Below, piece by piece: positions 8,988 to 17,741 of a stretch of 64,000 bases of DNA. The position numbers were made by a program, and so were the translations under genes. Under the pieces are notes generated by a model, which was not told the DNA's origin, ran no database searches, and saw only the letters and a list, made by a program, of their open reading frames with translations. Origin of the DNA: Lachnospiraceae bacterium (lineage in GTDB: Bacteria; Bacillota; Clostridia; Lachnospirales; Lachnospiraceae). Location of the stretch: positions 62,001 to 126,000 of the forward strand of contig JAGAPK010000062.1 of NCBI GenBank assembly GCA_017623295.1. Direction: 5' to 3'. Within the stretch, counting starts at the first letter, position 1. Every line of letters starts with the position of its first letter.

Positions 8988-11900
8988 GAATCCTAACGTA
9001 AAAAGAGTATTGGTAATCGGTTCCGGTCCGATTGTAATCGGACAGGCGGCAGAGTTTGACTATGCAGGTACACAGGCATGCCGTTCTTTAAAAGAAGAGG
9101 GCATGGAAGTTATTCTTGTAAACTCTAACCCGGCAACGATTATGACAGATGGTGATATTGCAGATAAAGTATATATTGAACCATTAACAATAAAAGTGCT
9201 TGAAGAGATTATTATTAAGGAGAAACCAGACAGTCTTTTACCTAATATGGGTGGACAGGCAGGTCTGAATCTTGGTATGGAACTGGATGAATCCGGTTTC
9301 CTTGCAGAACATGGCGTGACTTTACTTGGTACAACTGCTAAGACAATCAAAAAAGCAGAAGACCGTTTAGAGTTCAAAGAAACGATGGAGAAAATCGGTG
9401 AACCATGTGCACCTTCTCTTGTAGTAGAAAATGTACAGGATGGTATCGATTTTGCAAATAAAATCGGTTATCCGGTAGTACTTCGTCCGGCATATACACT
9501 TGGTGGTTCCGGTGGTGGTATCGCTAACAATCAGGTAGAACTGGAAGAAATTCTGGAGAATGGACTTCGTCTTTCACGTGTAGGTCAGGTTCTTGTAGAA
9601 CGCTGTATCGCCGGTTGGAAAGAAATCGAATTTGAAGTAATGCGTGATGGTGCCGGTAACTGTATTACAATTTGTAGTATGGAAAACGTAGATCCTGTTG
9701 GTGTTCATACCGGTGACAGTATTGTAGTTGCTCCGGCACAGACATTGACGGATAAAGAGTATCAGATGCTTCGCAGCGCTGCACTTAATATTATTGATGA
9801 ATTAGGTATTACCGGTGGATGTAACGTACAGTTTGCATTACATCCGACAAGTTTTGAATATTGTGTTATCGAAGTAAACCCTCGTGTTAGCCGTTCTTCT
9901 GCACTGGCTTCCAAAGCAACAGGTTATCCGATTGCAAAGGTAGCAGCGAAGATTGCGCTTGGTTATACTTTGGACGAAATTAAAAATGCAATTACAGGTA
10001 AAACATTCGCATGTTTTGAACCTACAATTGATTATTGTGTCGTTAAGATTCCGAGATTGCCGTTTGATAAATTTATTACAGCAAAGAGAACTTTGACAAC
10101 ACAGATGAAAGCAACCGGTGAAGTTATGAGTATCAGCGATAGCTTTGAAGGAGCGATGATGAAAGCGATTCGTTCTTTGGAGCAACACGTAGATTGTCTG
10201 CGCAGCTATGACTTCACAGACCTTTCGAAAGAAGAGTTGCTTGAAAGATTGAAAGTTGTAGATGACCAGAGAATCTATATCATTGCAGAAGCTATCCGTA
10301 AAGGTGTGGATTATGATACGATTCATGATATCACTATGATTGACCACTGGTTTATTGATAAACTGGCTATTTTGACAGAGATGGAAGCAGAACTGGAAAA
10401 AGGACCGCTTACCGTAGAACTTTTAAAAGAAGCCAAAAGACTGGAATTCCCGGATAATGTAATTGCAAGATTGACCGGAAAGACAGAAGAAGAAATTAAG
10501 AAGATGCGTTATGATAACGGTATCGTTGCGGCCTTCAAGATGGTAGATACCTGTGCGGCAGAATTTGAAGCGACTACTCCATATTACTACTCTGTATTCG
10601 GTTCTGAAACAGAAGTGGTAGAAAGCCATCCGAAGAAAAAGGTATTGGTACTTGGTTCCGGTCCTATCCGTATCGGTCAGGGTATCGAATTTGATTACTG
10701 TTCCGTACATGCAACATGGGCTTTTGCAAGAGAAGGCTACGAAACTATTATCATCAACAACAATCCGGAAACGGTAAGTACAGACTTTGATATTGCGGAT
10801 AAGCTTTATTTTGAACCACTTACTCCGGAAGATGTTGAGAACATTGTTAACGTAGAAAAACCGGACGGTGCAGTTGTTCAGTTTGGTGGACAGACAGCAA
10901 TTAAACTGACAGAAAGCCTTATGAAAATGGGTGTGCCGATTCTCGGTACTCAGGCCAAAGACGTTGATGCAGCTGAAGATAGAGAATTGTTTGATAAGAT
11001 TCTGGAAGAAACAGAGATTCCAAGAGCAGCCGGTGGTACTGTTTATACAGCAGAGGAAGCTAAGGCGGTTGCAAATCGTTTAGGTTATCCGGTACTTGTT
11101 CGTCCTTCTTATGTTCTTGGCGGACAGGGTATGCAGATTGCGATATCTGATCAGGAAATCGAAGAATTTATGGCGGTTATTAACCGTTATGAACAGGATC
11201 ATCCGATTCTGGTAGATAAATACTTACAGGGTAAAGAGTTGGAAGTAGATGCGGTATGTGATGGTACTGATATTTTGATTCCGGGTATCATGGAACACAT
11301 CGAAAGAACCGGTGTACATTCCGGTGACAGTATTTCCGTATATCCGGCTCCGACTGTTAGTGAAAAAGTAAAAGAAACGATTGCAGAGTACTCCAGAAGA
11401 CTGGCAAAAGCACTGCACGTTATCGGTTTGATTAACATTCAGTTTATTGCAGTTGGCGATGAAGTATATGTTATCGAGGTAAACCCTCGTTCTTCTCGTA
11501 CTGTACCATATATTAGTAAAGTAACAGGTATTCCGATTGTAGATTTGGCAACAGAAGTTATCATTGGCAAGAAAATCCGTGATCTTGGTTATGAACCGGG
11601 CTTACAACCAGCAGCTGATTACTTTGCAATTAAAATGCCGGTATTCTCTTTTGAGAAAATTCGTGGTGCAGAAATCAGCTTAGGACCGGAAATGAAATCT
11701 ACCGGTGAATGTCTTGGTATTGCAAAAACCTTTAACGAGGCACTTTACAAAGCATTCCTTGGTGCCGGTGTCAATCTGCCGAAATACAAACAGGTTATTA
11801 TTACGGTAAAAGATGCAGATAAAGGCGAAGCAATCGATGTGGCACGTCGTTTTGAAAAACTCGGTTATACCATTTACGCAACCAGAAGTACGGCAGTAGC

Positions 11901-12195
11901 CCTCAACGATGCCGGTGTTAAAGCAAGAAAAGTTAATAAGATTAATCAGGAATCTCCAACCGTTATGGACTTGATTCTTGGACACAAGATTGATCTTGTT
12001 ATCGACACACCGACACAGGGACGTGATAAGAGCAGAGATGGCTTCTTAATCAGAAGAACCGCAATCGAAACAGGCGTAAACTGTATCACAGCAATGGATA
12101 CAGCAACTGCTCTTGTAACAAGTCTTGAGAATGCAGCTTCTCAGGGTGAACTTACACTTATTGATATTGCAACGATTGCAAAAAGAGGCAACTAA
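8980..12195 (+). CDS. carB: Carbamoyl-phosphate synthase large subunit
   Basis: CarB makes carbamoyl phosphate from bicarbonate, ammonia and two ATP. The 1071-residue chain holds the two homologous ATP-grasp halves: the first opens with KRVLVIGSGPIVIGQAAEFD and the second, near residue 550, with KKVLVLGSGPIRIGQGIEFD. The allosteric MGS-like domain is at the C-terminus (about 940-1071). Full length with no break. It is coupled to carA by an 8-nt overlap and followed by a strong terminator, so carAB is a two-gene operon. Confidence 0.97.
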   Translation: MPKNPNVKRVLVIGSGPIVIGQAAEFDYAGTQACRSLKEEGMEVILVNSNPATIMTDGDIADKVYIEPLTIKVLEEIIIKEKPDSLLPNMGGQAGLNLGMELDESGFLAEHGVTLLGTTAKTIKKAEDRLEFKETMEKIGEPCAPSLVVENVQDGIDFANKIGYPVVLRPAYTLGGSGGGIANNQVELEEILENGLRLSRVGQVLVERCIAGWKEIEFEVMRDGAGNCITICSMENVDPVGVHTGDSIVVAPAQTLTDKEYQMLRSAALNIIDELGITGGCNVQFALHPTSFEYCVIEVNPRVSRSSALASKATGYPIAKVAAKIALGYTLDEIKNAITGKTFACFEPTIDYCVVKIPRLPFDKFITAKRTLTTQMKATGEVMSISDSFEGAMMKAIRSLEQHVDCLRSYDFTDLSKEELLERLKVVDDQRIYIIAEAIRKGVDYDTIHDITMIDHWFIDKLAILTEMEAELEKGPLTVELLKEAKRLEFPDNVIARLTGKTEEEIKKMRYDNGIVAAFKMVDTCAAEFEATTPYYYSVFGSETEVVESHPKKKVLVLGSGPIRIGQGIEFDYCSVHATWAFAREGYETIIINNNPETVSTDFDIADKLYFEPLTPEDVENIVNVEKPDGAVVQFGGQTAIKLTESLMKMGVPILGTQAKDVDAAEDRELFDKILEETEIPRAAGGTVYTAEEAKAVANRLGYPVLVRPSYVLGGQGMQIAISDQEIEEFMAVINRYEQDHPILVDKYLQGKELEVDAVCDGTDILIPGIMEHIERTGVHSGDSISVYPAPTVSEKVKETIAEYSRRLAKALHVIGLINIQFIAVGDEVYVIEVNPRSSRTVPYISKVTGIPIVDLATEVIIGKKIRDLGYEPGLQPAADYFAIKMPVFSFEKIRGAEISLGPEMKSTGECLGIAKTFNEALYKAFLGAGVNLPKYKQVIITVKDADKGEAIDVARRFEKLGYTIYATRSTAVALNDAGVKARKVNKINQESPTVMDLILGHKIDLVIDTPTQGRDKSRDGFLIRRTAIETGVNCITAMDTATALVTSLENAASQGELTLIDIATIAKRGN

Positions 12196-12202
12196 GATTA
12201 TG

Positions 12203-12236
12203 ACCGGAAGTGAGAGAAATCTCATTTCCGGTTTTT
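12203..12236 (+). terminator. Strong intrinsic terminator of carAB
   Basis: ACCGGAAGTGAGA pairs with TCTCATTTCCGGT (one G-U pair) around GAAA-type loop and is followed by TTTTT. It begins 8 nt after the carB stop. Confidence 0.9.
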
Positions 12237-12261
12237 CATTGTGGAAAGGAATAAAAGCAGA

Positions 12262-12960
12262 ATGAATGCTGTCAGAAATTATCAGAAGGAACTGGAAAAA
12301 ATTTTGGATAAGATTTGTTGCTCCCAAACTGCGGTTGCAGAAGATAAAGCGATAAGCGAAGTGGTGCAAGTCCCAACTCTGTTTCTGCACAGTTGTTGTG
12401 CACCGTGTAGTAGTTATGTACTGGAGTATCTTCGAACTTTTTTCAAAATAACAGTATTCTATTATAACCCGAATATTTCTATGGAAGAAGAATACCGCAA
12501 GCGTGTGATTGAGCAGAAAAGATTGATTGCCGCCTATAACAATATGATTGCAAACGGACAGGCAAAGGGGTATCCGATTGATATTATAGAAGGCGATTAT
12601 GAACCGGAGAAGTTTTTTCAGATGGCAAAAGGAATGGAACAGTGCCCGGAGGGCGGTGAACGATGTTTCGCCTGTTACGAACTGCGTCTTCGGGAAACTG
12701 CAAAATGGGCACTGAACGGAAAATATGATTTTTTTACGACCACACTTACCATAAGCCCATTGAAAAATGCAAAGAAACTTAATGAAATTGGGGAGGCACT
12801 TGCTCAGGAATATGGTATTACATGGTTGCCGTCTGATTTCAAGAAAAAGAACGGATATAAACGTTCCATCGAATTGTCAGCAGAGTATGATTTGTATAGA
12901 CAGAATTATTGTGGGTGTGTGTATTCCAAAGTGCAGAGAGAGCAGGAAAAGGCTAGATAA
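12262..12960 (+). CDS. queH: Epoxyqueuosine reductase QueH
   Basis: QueH carries out the last step of queuosine formation in tRNA, reducing epoxyqueuosine, and replaces the cobalamin enzyme QueG in many anaerobes. The 232-residue protein has the family's cysteine signatures: HSCCAPCSSYVLEYL near residue 45, CPEGGERCFACYELRLRETA near 130, and TTTLTISPLKNAKKLNEIG. The ATG at 12262 is chosen; a GTG at 12241 would put the start within the upstream terminator stem region and lacks a ribosome site. The gene converges with a nuclease gene and overlaps it by 8 nt at the stop codons. Confidence 0.92.
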   Translation: MNAVRNYQKELEKILDKICCSQTAVAEDKAISEVVQVPTLFLHSCCAPCSSYVLEYLRTFFKITVFYYNPNISMEEEYRKRVIEQKRLIAAYNNMIANGQAKGYPIDIIEGDYEPEKFFQMAKGMEQCPEGGERCFACYELRLRETAKWALNGKYDFFTTTLTISPLKNAKKLNEIGEALAQEYGITWLPSDFKKKNGYKRSIELSAEYDLYRQNYCGCVYSKVQREQEKAR

Positions 12961-12971
12961 TTGCCTTTTCC
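12945..12971. terminator. Hairpin shared by two convergent stop codons
   Basis: GGAAAAGGC (12945-12953) is a perfect inverted repeat with GCCTTTTCC (12963-12971), loop of 9 nt. The stop of queH (12958-12960) is in the loop and the stop of the opposing nuclease gene (12953-12955) spans the stem-loop border. There is no clean T tract, but the A/T-rich stem could act in both directions. Confidence 0.5.
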
Positions 12972-14125
12972 GTATAGCCGTGCTCCTTTGCCCATGCAAG
13001 TAGTTTTGTGTTTTCGGCGGCAAGACTGTTGCTTTTTGCAGAGAGTGTGTCAACTTCGGCGACAAGGGTACTGTTTTCGGCAGCAAGACTGTTGTTTTTT
13101 GCAGAGAGGGTGTCAACTTCAGCGGCAAGGGTGCTGTTTTTTGCAGCAAGACTATTTGTTTCAATAGTCAAGCGCTTCTTTTCCTCAATCAAGTCAGCCA
13201 GTTCTTCCTGCAATTCTGTAACCATCATTCGTTCTTCATTTCTGTCCATAATAAAGAGTTCTTTTGATAACATATGTGTCAGCTCCTTAGGGTCTTGTGT
13301 GAAATTAGTGATTTCCTGGTATATTTCTATAAACATCGGAAAATGTGTAATAAGATTTTTAATTACTTCTATATCAGTAGTACTTAGAAAGGTCATCCAT
13401 GCATCTAATAATGTACTAGTATTAGTTATATTATGTTCGATAGAACGAAAAGTGTCAAGACAAATAAAAATATCTTCGTGTAATCCGGCATCTTTTTTAT
13501 AGATTCCAGTATCGAAAGAAGAAATGCGTTTGTGGATATATTTCCCGCGAATGGTATGAAATTCCTTTGGACTTTGTTCCATGAGGACGATGCAATAAAC
13601 CTTACGCATATCTTTAAAGCGAAATTTTTTTAATAGCTTAGCTTTTAGCTGGGAATATTGGCGCATAATGACATCGGCAGCATAACAATCAGCACGGGCA
13701 AGAGGAAATTGATATCCAATTTTTTGCATTTCGATGTTAGCATAACTTAAGTCTTCAAGCTGAACCAAGGCATCCATAATAATGTAACTACCGTGTTCAG
13801 CAAGTTGAGAGCCTTCTCTGGGAAGAATACTGATAATGTGAACTGAGGTTTCAAATAGTGCAGAGAATAAGGATTCCAAACGTTCTAAATGTGTGGCAGG
13901 GTCAAAAATTTTCTGAAAAATAGTATCATATGTAATTTTTAAGCCCGATTTTCCCATGCAGAAAGAAACTAATTCATCTTGCATAGTTTTGGGTATTTCG
14001 TGAAAGTGATTCCAGACGGAAGGTGATGATTGAAGGTATTGGTGCACAGCTTCTTTTGTTGGAAAGTTGGGGAAAAGATTATTAGTGGTTGCCTGTGTTG
14101 AAGTGGTGTTCTCATTTTTTAACAT
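12953..14125 (-). CDS. Rpn/PD-(D/E)XK nuclease-family transposase-like protein with coiled-coil tail
   Basis: This 390-residue protein matches the pattern of the PD-(D/E)XK 'nuclease family transposase' (Rpn-like) proteins common in Lachnospiraceae: ITYDTIFQKIFDP near residue 65, then a segment with EHGSYIIMDALVQLEDLSYANIEMQ (quoted in part: ANIEMQ carries the acidic active-site strand) near 110-135, and FRFKDMRKVYCIVLMEQSP near 170. The D...ExQ pattern fits an active nuclease core. The last 90 residues are a regular leucine coiled coil built from 21-residue repeats (NSLAAEN, STLAAEV, DTLSAKN). In known relatives the family promotes recombination and is often multi-copy. No terminal inverted repeats were seen, so it is listed as a gene, not a transposon. 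Confidence 0.75.
   Translation of the reverse strand: MLKNENTTSTQATTNNLFPNFPTKEAVHQYLQSSPSVWNHFHEIPKTMQDELVSFCMGKSGLKITYDTIFQKIFDPATHLERLESLFSALFETSVHIISILPREGSQLAEHGSYIIMDALVQLEDLSYANIEMQKIGYQFPLARADCYAADVIMRQYSQLKAKLLKKFRFKDMRKVYCIVLMEQSPKEFHTIRGKYIHKRISSFDTGIYKKDAGLHEDIFICLDTFRSIEHNITNTSTLLDAWMTFLSTTDIEVIKNLITHFPMFIEIYQEITNFTQDPKELTHMLSKELFIMDRNEERMMVTELQEELADLIEEKKRLTIETNSLAAKNSTLAAEVDTLSAKNNSLAAENSTLVAEVDTLSAKSNSLAAENTKLLAWAKEHGYTEKAII
13010..13162 (-). repeat. 63-bp tandem repeat encoding coiled-coil heptads
   Basis: Two full 63-bp units (13010-13072 and 13073-13135) and a partial third (13136-13162) encode 21-residue blocks of three heptads each inside the nuclease gene. Unit length is a multiple of 21 bp, so gain or loss of a unit keeps both reading frame and heptad phase. 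Confidence 0.8.
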
Positions 14126-14452
14126 AGAAATTCCTCCTTAGAAATGATAAATAGAATGTTTTTGAAAAATAATCTGGAAAAGAATAGAATATTAGAACGT
14201 AAGAAACTTCTAATCAATAGATTAAATGAAAAAACATCCAAGATATAATAGAATAGTGAATTGAATAATACACTGTAAGAAAGTTATAGCATAGATTGTC
14301 CATAAAATGCAATAGCTTTATTTTTGAATTTAACTTGGCTTTTTATGGAAAGTAGAGTAAAATGGACAAGATAGATTATAAAGATAATAGATTAAGGCGG
14401 AAATGAACGACAGTAAGACATGGGAAAACTGTACGTGGAAATGGAGATTAAG
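14126..14452. promoter_or_regulatory. Divergent intergenic region with the argS promoter
   Basis: The 327-nt AT-rich gap separates the nuclease gene from argS. TTGGCT (14335-14340) and TAAAAT (14358-14363), 17 nt apart, form a good promoter for argS. The nuclease gene has a ribosome site on the minus strand just after position 14130. I looked for an Arg T-box leader and saw none. Confidence 0.5.
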
Positions 14453-16219
14453 ATGCAGAAAATATTGGATTTGATTTCAGAAGAAATGAAAAAAGCTTTT
14501 GAAGCCGCAGGATATAGTGCAGATTTAGGTAAAGTAACATTATCCAACAGACCGGATTTGTGCGAGTACCAGTGTAATGGTGCTATGGCAGGTGCAAAAC
14601 AGTACCATAAAGCGCCAATTATGATTGCAAATGAAGTGGCTGAAAAGTTACAAAATAGTGAAGTGTTTGCGGAAGTCAGTGCAGTTGCACCGGGATTCCT
14701 TAATTTAAAAGTAAAAGAACAGTTTGTAAGAGAATATTTACAGGCAATGCGTGAAGATGCCAAATTCGGTTTGCAGATGCCGGAGAAAGCAAAGAAAATC
14801 ATGGTGGATTATGGTGGACCAAATGTAGCAAAACCACTTCATGTAGGACATCTTCGTTCCGCGATTATTGGCGAAAGTATCAAGAGAATCTGCCGTTATG
14901 CAGGACATGAAGTTATCGGTGATATTCATCTGGGAGACTGGGGCTTGCAGATGGGGCTTATTATCACAGAATTGCAGAAAAGACAGCCTGATTTAGTTTA
15001 TTTTGATGAAAACTTTGCCGGAGAATATCCGGAAGAAGCACCTTTTACCATTTCTGAATTGGAAGAGATTTATCCGACTGCCAGTGCGAAATCCAAAGAA
15101 GATGCACAGTATAAAGCAGAAGCAATGGAAGCTACTTTCAAGCTACAGAGTGGTGTGCGTGGATACCGTGCTCTTTGGGATCATATCATGAGCGTGTCCG
15201 TTGCTGATTTAAAGAAAAACTATGCAAATCTGAATGTAGATTTTGACCTTTGGAAAGGGGAATCCGACGTTCAGGATATCATTCCGGGCATGGTAGAAGA
15301 TATGAAAAAGGGTGGCTATGCGCATGAGAGTGATGGTGCACTTGTTGTTGATGTTAAAGAGGAAACAGATACCAAGGAAGTGCCGCCATGTATGATTCTG
15401 AAATCAGACGGAGCATCCTTATACAATACAACAGACCTTGCAACCATTATGGATCGTATGGAAAGCTACAATCCGGATAAACTCATTTACTTGACCGACA
15501 AAAGACAGGAACTGTATTTTGTACAGGTATTCCGTTGCGCAAGAAAAACAGGTTTGGTAAAACCGGAAACAGAGCTTGTGCACATTGGTTTTGGTACTAT
15601 GAACGGCAAAGACGGCAAGCCTTTTAAAACAAGAGAAGGTGGCGTAATGCGTCTGGAAATGCTTTTAAAAGAAATCAACGAAGAAATGTATCGTAAGATT
15701 ATTGAAAATAAATCCATGAGCGAGGAAGAAGCAAAAGAAACTTCTAAGATTGTTGCACTTTCCGCTGTAAAATATGGTGATTTATCCAATCAGGCATCTA
15801 AGGATTATATTTTTGATATCGACCGATTTACTTCCTTTGAAGGAGATACCGGTCCGTACATCCTTTATACAATCGTCAGAATCAAATCTATTCTGAACAA
15901 GTATAAAGAACAGGGCGGTAATCTGGAGCAGTCTGCATTAAAAGATGCTGTAAATGCTTCTGAAAAAAGTCTGATGTTGGAAATTTCCAAATTCAATGCT
16001 ATGATGGAAGCAGCTTATGAAGAAATTGCACCACATAGAATTTGTGCTTACATCTATGATTTGGCAAATGCATTTAACCGATTCTATCATGAGACCAAGA
16101 TTCTGACAGAAGAAGATAAAGAGAAACAGGCAGGCTGGATTGCACTTCTTGCACTGACAAGAGATATTCTGGAAACCTGTATTGATTTACTCGGATTCTC
16201 TGCACCGGAAAGAATGTAA
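14453..16219 (+). CDS. argS: Arginine-tRNA ligase
   Basis: This class I aminoacyl-tRNA synthetase charges tRNA-Arg. The 588-residue protein has the N-terminal tRNA-recognition (Add-1) domain, the HIGH-like motif in KPLHVGHLRSAIIGES near residue 131, DIHLGDWGLQMGLI, the degenerate KMSK-like loop (KPFKTREGGVMRL) typical of ArgRS, and a C-terminal DALR anticodon domain ending LLGFSAPERM. The ATG at 14453 follows GGAG (14443-14446) by 6 nt; in-frame ATGs at 14420 and 14441 are possible but less well placed. It is monocistronic. Confidence 0.95.
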   Translation: MQKILDLISEEMKKAFEAAGYSADLGKVTLSNRPDLCEYQCNGAMAGAKQYHKAPIMIANEVAEKLQNSEVFAEVSAVAPGFLNLKVKEQFVREYLQAMREDAKFGLQMPEKAKKIMVDYGGPNVAKPLHVGHLRSAIIGESIKRICRYAGHEVIGDIHLGDWGLQMGLIITELQKRQPDLVYFDENFAGEYPEEAPFTISELEEIYPTASAKSKEDAQYKAEAMEATFKLQSGVRGYRALWDHIMSVSVADLKKNYANLNVDFDLWKGESDVQDIIPGMVEDMKKGGYAHESDGALVVDVKEETDTKEVPPCMILKSDGASLYNTTDLATIMDRMESYNPDKLIYLTDKRQELYFVQVFRCARKTGLVKPETELVHIGFGTMNGKDGKPFKTREGGVMRLEMLLKEINEEMYRKIIENKSMSEEEAKETSKIVALSAVKYGDLSNQASKDYIFDIDRFTSFEGDTGPYILYTIVRIKSILNKYKEQGGNLEQSALKDAVNASEKSLMLEISKFNAMMEAAYEEIAPHRICAYIYDLANAFNRFYHETKILTEEDKEKQAGWIALLALTRDILETCIDLLGFSAPERM

Positions 16220-16284
16220 GAATTGGGCTTAAAGTAGAAAAATGCAAAATTTTTCAAATTTTTTAAAAAGTTTTGAAAATTTTC

Positions 16285-16314
16285 TTGACAAACTAGTCCA
16301 AATAATAGTATACT
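16285..16314 (+). promoter_or_regulatory. Promoter of the tRNA-Val/tRNA-Met operon
   Basis: Perfect TTGACA (16285-16290) and TATACT (16309-16314) are 18 nt apart. A leader hairpin (GCGGGT 16321-16326 with ACCCGC) follows before the first tRNA and is probably removed during processing. Confidence 0.8.
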
Positions 16315-16350
16315 AGCAAAGCGGGTTGTGAGTACGACCCGCAATAACAT

Positions 16351-16423
16351 GGGATCTTAGCTCAGCTGGGAGAGCATCTGCCTTACAAGCAGAGGGTCAC
16401 AGGTTCGAGCCCTGTAGGTCCCA
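16351..16423 (+). tRNA. tRNA-Val (anticodon TAC)
   Basis: A 73-nt cloverleaf: acceptor GGGATCT pairs with AGGTCCC, anticodon loop CTTACAA gives TAC, and the T-arm carries GGTTCGAGCC. The CCA end is not encoded. It is the first gene of a two-tRNA transcript. Confidence 0.95.
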
Positions 16424-16431
16424 TATATTAT

Positions 16432-16505
16432 GGCGAGATAGCTCAGTTGGCTAGAGCACACGGTTCATACCCGTGGTGTCGAGGGTTCGAATCCCCCTCT
16501 CGCTA
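16432..16505 (+). tRNA. tRNA-Met (anticodon CAT)
   Basis: A 74-nt cloverleaf: acceptor GGCGAGA with TCTCGCT (first pair G-U), anticodon stem CACGG/CCGTG and loop TTCATAC giving CAT. CAT could also mark a lysidine-modified Ile tRNA, but the acceptor and D-arm resemble elongator Met of related Clostridia. Its 3' end is the integration site of the island that follows. Confidence 0.9.
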
Positions 16506-16507
16506 TT
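16486..16507 (+). repeat. Left attachment-site copy in the tRNA-Met 3' end
   Basis: The 22 nt covering the T-arm and acceptor 3' strand of tRNA-Met recur at 21384-21405 with 19 of 22 identical bases (differences at the 9th, 10th and 14th positions). A tRNA 3' end next to a tyrosine recombinase gene is the usual arrangement for an integrated island. Confidence 0.65.
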
Positions 16508-16519
16508 CGTTTAAAAGTA

Positions 16520-16555
16520 CGGAAACCCTATAAAATCAAGGGTTTCCGCTTTTTT
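16520..16555 (+). terminator. Terminator of the tRNA operon
   Basis: CGGAAACCC (16520-16528) pairs with GGGTTTCCG (16540-16548) and is followed by CTTTTTTG. It starts 15 nt after tRNA-Met. Confidence 0.9.
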
Positions 16556-16586
16556 GTTATCGGTTTTTTTCGGTTACACTAAAGGA

Positions 16587-17207
16587 TTAGGCAATTTCCT
16601 TGAATGTATGATACATTTCTTTCAAGCAATTTACTTTGATTTTATCCTCTGAAATATCATAGTTATAGTGTTTGTCGTTTGTTTCTTCTAAGTGACCGAG
16701 CATATTTGCAACAGTTGCAATAGGAAGAACGGCACGAAGATGTGATGATACAGTTCTTCGGATTGCGTGAATGCTTCTTGCTTCAATACCTGCGTCCTTG
16801 CATCGTCTAGACATTGCACAAGTGATAGTGTGACTGTTTACTCTACCTTCTTTGTTTGCAAAGACATATTCACTTGTAATGCCATATTTTTTATGTACTT
16901 CTTTTATCTTTTTAAAAAGTGCTCTAAGTTCATCCGACATTGGAAATTGTCTATGTTTTTGGTTTTTGGGCTCGCCAATATAATATTCGCAAGGCTTGTC
17001 CTCGTAATCCATCCGATGTTCGGAATAATCAATTTTCAGGAAATTTTCCTCAACACATTCCCATTTTAATGCCGCTAACTCTCCGACACGCATACCAGTT
17101 AATGTTGCAAGTTCGATAGCATAGTTTTGTATATAGGAATCATTGGCATTTTGCTTTAAATGTAAAGTAGTGATTAGTTTGTACATAGCAGAAGGACTTA
17201 AAATCAC
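16587..17207 (-). pseudogene. Tyrosine recombinase (integrase), catalytic domain only
   Basis: The 206-residue frame holds the whole catalytic domain of a phage/ICE-type integrase: first Arg in TGMRVGELAALKW, a Lys in GEPKNQKHRQF, His-x-x-Arg in SIHAIRRTVSSHL, then MLGHLEETNDKHYNY with the His and the Tyr nucleophile. The arm-binding and core-binding N-terminal half (about 150-180 residues in relatives) is missing. Upstream sequence switches abruptly to LRR-coding DNA near 17190-17207. Its 3' end is 80 nt from tRNA-Met, the normal position for the integrase of an element using that att site. The start is a GTG created by the junction, so the product is unlikely to be made or active. Confidence 0.8.
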
Positions 17208-17707
17208 CTGAATATTCTGTAACAGAATCAGGAATAATTAGTTCTGTCAAATGAGGTTCAATTATCGCAATATCCAAATACTTGTGAACCAATATTTTTC
17301 ACATTAGACGGTATAACAATGGATTTTAAACTGTCGCACCCATAAAAGGTATTCTTGCCAATTGTTTCCAGTGATTCAGGAAGAGTTACTTCTTCTAAGC
17401 TACTGCAACCATTAAATGTATTATCAAGGACTTTTGCACCCTCTGGGATTGTCATACATTTTAAACCACTCTGACGGGCGAATGTCCAAGACCATTCTTG
17501 TGTTCCATAACATTCTAATCTTTCTGGAAACAAAACAGTAAAGTCTCTTTCGAAATCACTTTCAAAAAGTTTCTCTAATGTAATGAATTCAACTGTATCG
17601 GGAATTATATATTCATTTGTGGTAATGTCATCAACGTTATATATTTTTGTTACATGCGAAGGAACTGTAAAGGATTCTGTTTCTATATGAAATTCGATTT
17701 CCACCAC
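17208..17707 (-). pseudogene. BspA-type leucine-rich-repeat gene fragment
   Basis: The open part (17258-17707) encodes 149 residues with BspA/Treponema-type repeats: FNGCSSLEEVTLPESLETIG, FYGCDSLKSIVIPSNVKNIG, FGYCDN, then a stop. Ten nucleotides further the repeat resumes in another frame (LTELIIPDSVTEYSG), so a 10-nt insertion after the CDN codons broke the gene. The other end lacks a signal peptide and begins at a weak GTG directly after the IS3 remnant. These proteins are normally surface-exposed or follow a toxin/antitoxin context; here it is debris, fused by rearrangement to the integrase fragment. Confidence 0.7.
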
Positions 17708-17741
17708 AATGCACGATCTGGGGAAATTACATCTTTATATT

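Noticed and set aside
9838..10347. A 169-codon open frame on the minus strand inside carB.
   Set aside because: It lies fully within a well-conserved gene, has no ribosome site, and its Cys/Phe-rich translation is typical of an antisense shadow.
13008..13502. A 164-codon plus-strand frame opposite the coiled-coil part of the nuclease gene.
   Set aside because: The repetitive sequence simply stays open in several frames; the minus strand gives a proper coiled coil and a full gene.
14364..14452. A T-box leader for argS.
   Set aside because: No T-box sequence, specifier arm or terminator is present; the leader is under 90 nt.
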